Shown one piece after another: positions 19,680 through 27,600 of a stretch of 64,000 bases of DNA. A program made the translations under genes and the position numbers. Position 1 is the stretch's first letter. Each line of letters opens with the position of its first letter. The notes beneath the pieces were generated by a model. The model saw only the letters and a program-made list of their open reading frames with translations, did no database searches and was not told the origin of the DNA. This DNA comes from Streptomyces regalis (GTDB lineage: Bacteria; Actinomycetota; Actinomycetes; Streptomycetales; Streptomycetaceae): positions 1 to 64,000 of the forward strand of contig NZ_LLZG01000081.1 in the NCBI RefSeq assembly GCF_001509475.1, given 5' to 3'.

Positions 19680-21008
19680 GTGACCAGCCAGGAGCAGGCG
19701 CTCGCCATCGCCGACCGTTGGCTCAACCCGGAAGGCTCCGTGGAGCCACGCCGCGAGGTCCGGGTGCAGGAGTTCGACCTGGGCTGGGTCGTGTGGGCGG
19801 CTCCCGCGGAGCCCGAGCGTGACCCGGTGACCGGGGAGCGGCGGCCGCCCGCCGAGATCGGCAACGCGTGCGGGGTCGTGGACCGTCGTACCGGCGAGCT
19901 GACGGTCTGGCCGTCGGTGCCGGTCGACGAGGTCGTCCGGATGTACCGGCAGAAGCACGGGGGCGCAGCGCAGGGCGCGGGCTCGTCGGAAGGTGCCCGT
20001 CCGGTCACCGGGCCGGGCAACACCGCAGTCTTCACGTACGTCGATCCGGCGAACGGCGAGGAGACCACCCTCTTCCGCACCTCCGCTCCGGGCCTGCCCC
20101 CCGCCGAGTACCAGGCGTGGATGGAGCTGCGGCGGATGAACGTCCCCGTCGACAATGTCGTGGCCGTCCACACCGACCTGCGTCCCAGCCTGCTCCCCGG
20201 CGGTTATACGGCCGAGCTCCTCAACACCTTCCCCAACGCCCAGCTCTCCTGCTCGCAGACGTACGGAGCCCGTCCCGAGGCGCGTGCGGAGGGCATCGCG
20301 GCGTTGGTCGAGCAGGTCGAGACGATGCACCGGATCGCCGGTCAGCAGCCGCCGCCCCGCCCGCACCGCCTGCCGGTTCCCGCGCAGGTGACGCCCGCGG
20401 AGCCGATGCGTGACGTGGCCCTGGGCCGCCATCTCGTCGAGGTCTTCGGCCAGGACGGCGTACGTCGTCACGACGCCGACGACGTGGCCGAGAGCCAGCT
20501 GCCCGAGGCCGCCAAGTCGGCACTCACCTGGGCAGGGATCCCCGCCGACCTCCCGCTCTTCTTCACCGCTGACCGGCCCGACGCGCCTCCGGCCGGTGGC
20601 CTGTTCACCGACGTCGCCACGAATCTGCGCGAGCGCCGCAGCCCGGCCGGCGAGGAGAAGATCAGCGTCCTGTCGTACCTGACCCGCATCGGCTTCGACG
20701 GCGTCGCGGTCATCGCGGTGCAGTGCCTGCCGGGGACGGGGCAGCCGGACGGCCTCGGTGCGGTCTGGGCGGTGGACCCGGTCACCGCGGCGGCTCGCTA
20801 CGTCAACGTCTCGGTCGCCGCCTTCGCCCGCTCCCTGGCCCTGCTGGCCACCTCACAGCAGCGAATGCAGGGCCGGGATCCGGTCGCGGCCGGTGCGGAA
20901 GTAGCCGCGCTGCAGGAGCAGTTGGCGGCTGTGGACGCGTCTGCGCTGGGGAACGTCGAGACGTGGTGGTCGCTGGTCGTCGAACAGATGTGGCACGGGT
21001 TGTTCTGA
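19680..21008 (+). CDS. Imm35-like / degenerate deaminase / SUKH-4 fusion
   Basis: A 442-residue three-part protein. Residues 1-85 resemble Imm35 (YrhB), beginning TSQEQALAIADRWLNP. Residues about 115-205 look like a nucleic-acid deaminase fold, but the catalytic stretch at residues 164-198 reads HTDLRPSLLPGGY, where active relatives have E-P-C-x-x-P-G-G-Y-C; both zinc cysteines are absent. Residues about 245-442 resemble SUKH-4 immunity proteins (LVEVFG, LTRIGFDGVAVIAVQ, YVNVSVAAFARSLAL). GTG start with GGAGCC upstream. It likely binds and neutralises a toxin rather than acting as an enzyme. Confidence 0.7.
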   Translation: MTSQEQALAIADRWLNPEGSVEPRREVRVQEFDLGWVVWAAPAEPERDPVTGERRPPAEIGNACGVVDRRTGELTVWPSVPVDEVVRMYRQKHGGAAQGAGSSEGARPVTGPGNTAVFTYVDPANGEETTLFRTSAPGLPPAEYQAWMELRRMNVPVDNVVAVHTDLRPSLLPGGYTAELLNTFPNAQLSCSQTYGARPEARAEGIAALVEQVETMHRIAGQQPPPRPHRLPVPAQVTPAEPMRDVALGRHLVEVFGQDGVRRHDADDVAESQLPEAAKSALTWAGIPADLPLFFTADRPDAPPAGGLFTDVATNLRERRSPAGEEKISVLSYLTRIGFDGVAVIAVQCLPGTGQPDGLGAVWAVDPVTAAARYVNVSVAAFARSLALLATSQQRMQGRDPVAAGAEVAALQEQLAAVDASALGNVETWWSLVVEQMWHGLF

Positions 21009-21078
21009 CCGGCCCGGCCCTCTTGGCAGATCCCCACCGGGACAACCAGGACGACCGAGACGACTGGGAGAGCGGCCC

Positions 21079-21387
21079 GTGACTTCGGACACCCCGGCCA
21101 CACCGACCACCACCTCCGAGCAGGCCCTCGCCATCGTGCGCAGCCGGTATGCGCAGCCCGAGCTGCCGGACGGCACCCCCGCCGAGCTGCGTGTCGAGGA
21201 GTTCGACATCGGATACCTGGTGTACGCGGTGTTCCCGCCTGTCACGGACGCCGCCGGGCGGCCGCAGCCCGCTCCGCCCGGCGGCAGCAAGATCGTGGTC
21301 GCCAAGGAGAACGGGGAGACCGTCACCGTCCCCAACTACCCGACCGAGGCTGCCATCGCGCTGTACCGGAAGCAGCGCCAGTCGTGA
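21079..21387 (+). CDS. Imm35 (YrhB)-like protein
   Basis: A 102-residue protein starting with GTG at 21079. The core (SEQALAIVRSRY, LRVEEFDIGYLVYAVFPP, VPNYPTEAAIALYRKQR) matches the N-terminal domain of the 19680 protein and the broken gene at 33261. This is the Imm35/YrhB family linked to polymorphic toxin systems. It lies 70 nt downstream of the fusion gene and is probably in the same operon. Its target is unknown. Confidence 0.75.
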   Translation: MTSDTPATPTTTSEQALAIVRSRYAQPELPDGTPAELRVEEFDIGYLVYAVFPPVTDAAGRPQPAPPGGSKIVVAKENGETVTVPNYPTEAAIALYRKQRQS

Positions 21388-21407
21388 CGCGTACGGCGTC
21401 TGCGTGA

Positions 21408-21845
21408 TCAGTACAGCGAGAAGCCGCCGCTGTGCCGCCCTTGGTTCTTCTTCCCGGACTGCGAACCCTCGCCCTCCGACCGCCTCGGCTCGGACGACCC
21501 GGAGGAGGGGCCACCGCCGGCCAGCGGCTCGCCGTGCCTGACCTGATCGCGTTCCTCCTCCGACAGCGACTCCCACTGACCGCGCAGGGACGCCATGCCT
21601 CCGCCCAGGGCGCGTGACACCGCCGGGTCGTCCAGGGCGTCGCGCAGGGCGAGGCGGCCGGAGAGCAGCTTCTTGGCCGCGTCCTGCAGCTCCTTGCCGG
21701 CGCCTTCGGTCTCGGACAGCTTGCGCAGGGCGGAGTTCAGGGAACGGATCTGGTCCGGTTCGAGTGCCTCGTCGAGCACACCGCGTTCCGGCGAAGAGCC
21801 TTGCGGGGTGGGTGAGTTCGGTGAGTTCTCGGGCTTCCTGGTCAT
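21408..21845 (-). CDS. Acidic helical protein of unknown function
   Basis: A 145-residue soluble protein, start ATG at 21845 with GAGGAGAAG 5 nt upstream. The centre (LNSALRKLSE, AAKKLLSGRLALRDALDDP) is helical, and the C-terminus is polar and Ser/Gly-rich. It shares the pattern LLSG-(x)L-(x)LRDALDDP with the protein at 37485 (VLSGSVDIKDAFQDP), so the two are distant paralogues. It is convergent with the Imm35-like gene. No known family recognised. Confidence 0.75.
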   Translation of the reverse strand: MTRKPENSPNSPTPQGSSPERGVLDEALEPDQIRSLNSALRKLSETEGAGKELQDAAKKLLSGRLALRDALDDPAVSRALGGGMASLRGQWESLSEEERDQVRHGEPLAGGGPSSGSSEPRRSEGEGSQSGKKNQGRHSGGFSLY

Positions 21846-21955
21846 TCGCTTCTCCTCGACTCTCGACATCTGCAGTATCTCCCGTCGCACACGGATGCCA
21901 TGCTGGGCCCCGCCAACCGAAGTGGAGAAGGACCGAGGAGAAGGACCGCATCGTC

Positions 21956-22639
21956 ATGGCTCGGACGCAAGGCACAGGAAGCGGCACAGGCATCGACCGT
22001 TCCCTCACCGGCCTCGTCGGCGGAGCCTTCGGGCGCCTCGGGCGCGCGGGCGGGCTGGTCTTTCTGCTCGCGGGGCTCGTCCTGAGCGGATTCGGCGCGT
22101 ACGAGGGGGCGTACGCGGCGGGTTGGGCAGGCACGCAGGGCACCCTGACGGTTCAGCAGTGCGAGGTGAGCTATCCGAGCAACGCCTCCCGCAGCAGCCG
22201 TAAGAACCGCCGGCCGGTCCGCTGCGAGGGCACCTTCGTGTCCCAGGATGGCAAGAGCACGGACTCCAATGCCGGGGTGCAGGTCAGGCGACGGTACGCG
22301 CAGGGCGCCGAGTTGGCGGTGCAGCAGGCGGAGCCGCCGACGGCGGAGGGCCAGGCGGAGCCGCCGACGGCGGAGGGCGCGAGGGATGCCGAGTACGTAC
22401 AGGCCGGCATGGACCGGGCCTGGCGCTGGTTCGGCGCCTTCTTCAGTGGCTGGGTCCTCACGGGACTCGGCGTCTTCTGCCTCGCCACCGGGTTCGCGCC
22501 GTTCGGCCGGAGCCGTATCTCGTTCGACGCGGCATGGGAGGCGGCGGGGCGGGGAGTGACGCGGTCGGTCGTGATCGGGATGATCGGGGTGGGTCTTGTC
22601 GGCGCCGGGGTGGCGTTCCTGGTCAGTTACTTCTCCTGA
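21956..22639 (+). CDS. Membrane protein, 'LTVxxC' family (copy 1)
   Basis: A 227-residue protein with one N-terminal TM (about residues 30-50), an extracytoplasmic domain with the pattern GTLTVQQC ... VRCEGTF, and two C-terminal TMs. It belongs to a family present five times in this window (also 33580, 34609, 39606, 40237). A 9-residue repeat (QAEPPTAEG) occurs twice in tandem, encoded by a 27-bp direct repeat at 22325-22378. The start ATG at 21956 has GAGGAGAAGG about 10 nt upstream. Function unknown. Confidence 0.8.
   Translation: MARTQGTGSGTGIDRSLTGLVGGAFGRLGRAGGLVFLLAGLVLSGFGAYEGAYAAGWAGTQGTLTVQQCEVSYPSNASRSSRKNRRPVRCEGTFVSQDGKSTDSNAGVQVRRRYAQGAELAVQQAEPPTAEGQAEPPTAEGARDAEYVQAGMDRAWRWFGAFFSGWVLTGLGVFCLATGFAPFGRSRISFDAAWEAAGRGVTRSVVIGMIGVGLVGAGVAFLVSYFS
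22325..22378 (+). repeat. Perfect 27-bp tandem repeat
   Basis: Two adjacent identical 27-bp units (22325-22351 and 22352-22378) inside the gene at 21956, each encoding nine residues. The degenerate duplicate at 33580 has lost about 11 bp here, which breaks its frame. Confidence 0.9.
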
Positions 22640-22779
22640 CACTTCTTCTGACACGTCTTCTGAACGGTTCCCACACAGCTCGCACCCGGTGGGCGGTCGG
22701 CTGACGCCGGAGGGTAGCGTGCGCTGGTCAACTTCGCGTTGATCTCCATCCGTTCAGCCAACCACGGGGTCTCCCAGGC

Positions 22780-23307
22780 ATGTCTACGCCTCCACCGCAG
22801 TACCAGAACCAGCCGCCGTACGGGCAGCCGCAGCAGCCGTACGGATACCCGCAGCAACCTCAGCAGCCGCAGCAACCGCAGGCTCCGTACGGATATCCGC
22901 AGCAGCCGCAGCCTCCCCGCGGGCCGCAGCGACCGCAGCCGGGAGGTCTGATGCGGGCTGTGAAGTCCGCCGTCATCGTCATCGCGGTGGTCGGCGCCCT
23001 GGGCTACTGGGTCTGGGACTACAACACCAGCCCCACCGGCGGCAAAGCGAAGGCGGAGGCGTCGGAGTCGGCGGCTGCCGAGGAGGCCAAGACGCACGAC
23101 CCCGAGATCGGCGACTGCGTCAAGGTCGCGGACCCGCAGGGCGATCCGCTGCCGACGATCGTCGACTGTGGCTCGCCCGAGGCCGAGTACAAGACGGGTG
23201 CTCTGCTCCCCGGCCAGGACAAGGAATGCTCGTCGCAGTACGACTACGGCATCCAGTACCGCAACAGCCGGGGCTTCGACTACACGTTGTGCTTCACCGA
23301 GGTCTGA
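22780..23307 (+). CDS. Pro/Gln-rich membrane-anchored LppU-like protein
   Basis: A 175-residue protein with a Pro/Gln/Tyr-rich N-terminus (repeats of PYGYPQQPQ), one TM segment (about residues 62-82) and an extracellular domain containing GDCVKV, IVDCGSPEAEYK, KECSSQYDYGIQ and TLCF. The cysteine pattern resembles the LppU/SCO3897-type domain of actinobacteria. Similar proline-rich N-termini occur in 35510, 42128 and 60677 in this locus. The ribosome-binding site is weak. Confidence 0.75.
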   Translation: MSTPPPQYQNQPPYGQPQQPYGYPQQPQQPQQPQAPYGYPQQPQPPRGPQRPQPGGLMRAVKSAVIVIAVVGALGYWVWDYNTSPTGGKAKAEASESAAAEEAKTHDPEIGDCVKVADPQGDPLPTIVDCGSPEAEYKTGALLPGQDKECSSQYDYGIQYRNSRGFDYTLCFTEV

Positions 23308-23357
23308 TCTGAAGGGGCTGAGCCGGCCTTCGGCTCACTGACCAGAACTCGAGAGAG

Positions 23358-23771
23358 TCAGGACAGCGCGTCCGCCAGCGACGCGCCCGCCGCCGCCAGA
23401 ATGATCGCCATCATGGCCAGGCGGGTGCGTCCGCGACGCGCCAACTCCACGCTGAGACCGGCGGAAGCGAGACTCAGGCCGTACACCACGGTCCCCACGC
23501 CCACCTGCGTGCCGCTGCTGAGCTGCCCAACGATCACAACGAGGCAGACCAGCGCCACCAACGCCCCGGCGGCCATGAGCCCAACGCGAGCGCTCCGCGC
23601 CTGCTGCGACCGCTGCCTCGCGAACCCCGGATCCGGCTGGCTTGGGAAACTCGCCCTCAATTCGTCCACGCCGGGCGGGACTGCCGTCGGCGCTGGACCC
23701 GGATCGCCCTCGCCACCTCGCACCTGCGTCCGTACCTGTTCCCCGCCGCGTTCCCGGCCGTGCATCGTCAT
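23358..23771 (-). CDS. Small membrane protein, paralogue of 36336
   Basis: A 137-residue protein with a polar N-terminus (VDELRASFPSQ) and three hydrophobic segments from residue 65. It is a paralogue of the protein at 36336-36749: both have DELR(A/S)xF, a basic stretch and R(T/H)xxAMMxxxxxxAxAxLxD near the end. No Shine-Dalgarno is visible before ATG 23771, so it may be leaderless. Divergent from the gene at 23811 with only 39 nt between. Function unknown. Confidence 0.7.
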   Translation of the reverse strand: MTMHGRERGGEQVRTQVRGGEGDPGPAPTAVPPGVDELRASFPSQPDPGFARQRSQQARSARVGLMAAGALVALVCLVVIVGQLSSGTQVGVGTVVYGLSLASAGLSVELARRGRTRLAMMAIILAAAGASLADALS

Positions 23772-23810
23772 GAGGAGGGAGCGTAGGTCAATTCGCTAAG
23801 CTCACGCACC

Positions 23811-24464
23811 ATGTTGCCTTCGCACACGTCCTCCCCCGAGCCGGACGCCACCGTCATACGGACCGGCCGCCGCGGCGCCATGACCGGGCTCCCCTGCTCC
23901 GTCCTGCTCATCGCGCTGGGCGCGGTCGGCGTCTTCGGCGCGGTCGTGGTTGCTACCGGGAACCAGAAGGGGGAGTCCAACCCGGCAGGGTTCGCGGGTC
24001 TCGGGTTCATGCTGCTGCTCGGTGTGCTCGGCGTGTTCCTCTTCATCGCCAACTGGGCGAACCGCCGCAGCCGGATCCTCGTCGACGCCACCGGCCTGTG
24101 GGTCGACAACGGCAAGCTGCGCAACGTCATCCCCTGGCAGGGTCTCGCCGGAGTCGGCCTGTACTGGAGCAAGTTCGGCAAGCGCCAGAAGGTCTACTCC
24201 CTGGAGCTGTTCCCCACCGGTCCCATCGACGTGGACGACCCGGTCCTGTGGACGTTGGTCCGCGACGAGGAACCGCTGCATCCCGACCTGCCCCGTCTGC
24301 GCTACCGCCTCTCCTTCCCTGCCCCCTGCCGTCAGGAGATGGTCTCGGCGGTCCAGCAGTACGTCCCGAACCTGTGGCTCGGCGAGTCCGAGCGCGCGGA
24401 GGGCCACGTCGGCCGACCCGACGTCAAGGGGCACCGACAGCGCACCCAGGGCCGTACGCAGTGA
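23811..24464 (+). CDS. Two-TM membrane protein with PH-like domain (copy 1)
   Basis: A 217-residue protein with two TM segments (about residues 26-48 and 63-82), then a PH-like domain: ILVDATGLWVDN, NVIPWQGLAGVGLYW. The motif TGPID-x-DDPVLWTLVRDEEP is almost identical in the 45990 paralogue, as is the end (LWLGESER). TAAGCT sits about 9 nt before the ATG and there is no Shine-Dalgarno, so the transcript may be leaderless. Function unknown; the strongly conserved motif suggests a binding face. Confidence 0.75.
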   Translation: MLPSHTSSPEPDATVIRTGRRGAMTGLPCSVLLIALGAVGVFGAVVVATGNQKGESNPAGFAGLGFMLLLGVLGVFLFIANWANRRSRILVDATGLWVDNGKLRNVIPWQGLAGVGLYWSKFGKRQKVYSLELFPTGPIDVDDPVLWTLVRDEEPLHPDLPRLRYRLSFPAPCRQEMVSAVQQYVPNLWLGESERAEGHVGRPDVKGHRQRTQGRTQ

Positions 24465-24651
24465 ACGGCCGGTCTCGAACCACGCCACTCGGCACAACCG
24501 TGGGGGCCTGCAACGGACTTGTGACAGCAAACCCCTGAAGTCACCGGCAGGTGAGTCCGTAAACTTTGCGGACGGCTGTACTCCTATGTGATTTCCCTTG
24601 GCTGGAGAGGGAGCTGTACGGCCGTGCTGTCCGACGGGGGTGCTTTCTGCT

Positions 24652-27600
24652 GTGGCGATGATGTTGCCGGACGAGCTCGAGTGGGTCCTCGAGATGCTGG
24701 GCTACAAGTGGCCGACGGCGAACGAGGACAAGCTCAGAGACTGCGCCACCGTGTGGCGGGAGTTCGGCGAGAAGGTCAACGAGCTCCACACCACGGCGAA
24801 CGGCGCCGCCCGCCAGGTCACCGCGCACAACGCCGGTGAATCGATCGACAAGTTCACCAAGACCTACGAGAAGTTCGACGGCGGAGGCGGCAACGACGGC
24901 TACCTCCGCAACGCCGCCGAGGCCGCCTTCCTCATCGCGAACGTTCTGGAGGCCTGCGCCTACCTCGTCGAGTTCGCCAAATGGGCGGTGATCGCCCAGC
25001 TCATCGCCCTGGCCATCCAGATCGCCGCCGCCGCTGCCGCCGCGCCCTTCACCTTCGGCCTGTCCTCGGTAGCGGGAATGGGCGCCACCCAGGCCGCCCG
25101 CCTCATCGTCCGACGCCTCCTCGACGAGCTCAAACAAGCCCTGATCGAGGCGATCATCGAGACGATGAAGGAACCCGCGATCTCCGCGATCGAGGCGATC
25201 ATCACCGACCTCATCCGCCAGACCGTCAACGTCGGCTTCGGCGCCCAGGAAGGCTACGACGTCGGCGCCACCCTCAAAGCCGGCGGCGAAGCAGGCCTCG
25301 ACGCCCTCAAGCAGAGCCCCCAGACCTTCGCCGAAGGCATCCGCGACAGCCTGGGCCAGAAGGCCGGCAGCCGGGCGAGGCATGCGGTCGACAGCCGCAT
25401 CGACGGGTATGACGGGCCGTCGGGGCTGTCCGGGGGTGACATCGGCAGCGACTCCGGGCCGGGGAGTTCCGACTCCTCTTCATCCGACTCTTCTTCCTCG
25501 GATTCCTCGTCGTCCGACTCCTCCTCGTCCGACTCCTCCTCGTCCGATTCCAGTTCCTCCGACTCCTCTTCCTCGGACTCCTCCACGTCGACGCGTTCGA
25601 GCAACGGCATCCCCGGCGCGAACATAGGCAGCGGCATATCCGCCGACACAGGCGGCGCCGACATCCCCGCCCCCAACATCGGCGCGGGGCCCGACTCCGG
25701 CTCCGGGTCGGGCTCCGATTCCGGGAACTCGTCCTCGTCCGACAGCCCGTTCTCGAGGCCGACGCCCTCTTCAGGGCCGTCCCTGTCGGACTTCGACGAC
25801 CCCTCGCCCGGCGGTCCCTCGTCCAACGGCTCCGACTCCAACGGTTCGTCCGGCACTCCGAGCACCTCCGGCCCCTCGCACTCCGGCGGCTCCCCCGTAT
25901 CCGGCCTGTCGTCGCCGAGCCCGCAGTCCACGCCCACGTCCGGGGGCGCGTCGTCCGGTGGTACGTCGTCTTCTCCGGGGGGCGGTTCGATCGGCACCCA
26001 GATCGACGGGCTGGCCGCCAGCGCTCCCACGCAGTCCAACGCGGCACCGACGCCAACGACGGCCGACGCGTCCCCCTCCAGCTCCGGTGGCCGATCCGAC
26101 GGCGGCTCGGCCATACCGACGTCGCCCACGGCGCCTTCCACCGGGGGTGCAGTTCCGGGTGGTGGGAACCACAGCCCGGGCGCCTCGGGCGGCGGTCCCT
26201 CCTCCGCCACGAGCCCGAATCCCAGCTCCGGTCCGGCGAGGAATCCTTCCGCCGGCACGCCCGGCACGCCCTCCGCCGCGGGGACGGGGCCCGCCTCCAC
26301 GCCGAGCCCCACGCCACCAACAGCGCCTCGGAGTACGCCTGCTTCGACGCCGGACGGGCGAGTTCCGAGTGCGGGGGACAGCCGTACGCCGGGCACGCCT
26401 GCACAGAGCACGCCAGACGGTCGAATACCCACCCAGCGCCCCGGGAGTGCGACGCCGGGGGACGGCAGTACGGCACGGAACACTCCCGGGACGACGCCGG
26501 GCGACCGCACTCCGCCGCGCAACAACCCTGGGACCGCCACTCCGGGCGACGGCACCACGCCCCGCAACAACCCCGGGACCACAACACCGAACAACGGCAC
26601 CACGCCCCGCAACACCACGGACTCGAGCGGCGGCAGCCGTACCCACACGCCGGGCCAGAACCCGAGTACGACCACCCCGAACCAGAACCCGGCCCAGTCG
26701 ACTCCCCCCAGGACCGCATCGCCGTCCTCCAGCACTCCCACGACGACGCCGTCCACGTCGACACCGAGCAGCAATACGCCGAGCTCCTCGACGCCCAGCA
26801 ACAGCACTCCGAACTCGTCGAACCAGCCCGGCCCCGCCACCCACAGCCCCACCACCCAGGGCACACCCGGCACCCCCAGCACCCCGAACCAGCCGAGCGC
26901 CGGTCCCACTCCCACGAGGCCACCCCACCAGCCCGCGGGCAGCACGCCGAACACTCCGAACCAGCCGGGCACGCAGCCCAACACCCAGCAGCCCCCAGCG
27001 AACCCCCCGAACCAACAGCAGCAGCCTCAGGTCATCCCGGTGCCGGTCCACCACGTGGTCACGACGCCGAACAACCAGCCCCAGCAGTCCACGCCACATC
27101 CCCCGAGCTCCACCCCCAACAACCCCAACCAGCAGGATTCCTCGGACAACCCGAAGCCGAAGGACCCGCCGACCCCGGCCTCGGAGACCCGCAATACCAA
27201 CCCCCCAGGCGGCGTCACCGACCCCACCCGGGCAGAACAGGACGCCCTGGAGAACTCGGTCCCCCGGGACGAGAACGGCGACCCGACCCGACCGCCGAAC
27301 CCAGCAGATGGCCGCTGGGTCGAGCGCATCAACGGCGAAGGACGGGACGCCCCCGGCCGCAACAACAACTGTGTCGATGTGGCCCTGTCCACGGTGGACA
27401 CCTACGCGGGCAACCCCACGGCAGCGGCCAGCCGCACCCCCGACCTGGACGCCGACGGCAACCCCTCGGACCGCGGCGAGAAGGGCGGCCGCGACCGCAT
27501 CGAGAACACGCTGGGCGCCCGCTTCAACGACATGGGCAACGGGCGCGACGCCTTCAACCGCCTGGAGAACACCCTCCGCAACAGCGGCCACGGCTCCCAG

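Noticed and set aside
25460..25600. A possible CRISPR-like or noncoding repeat array
   Set aside because: The repeats are short serine/aspartate codon runs inside an open coding frame with no spacers.
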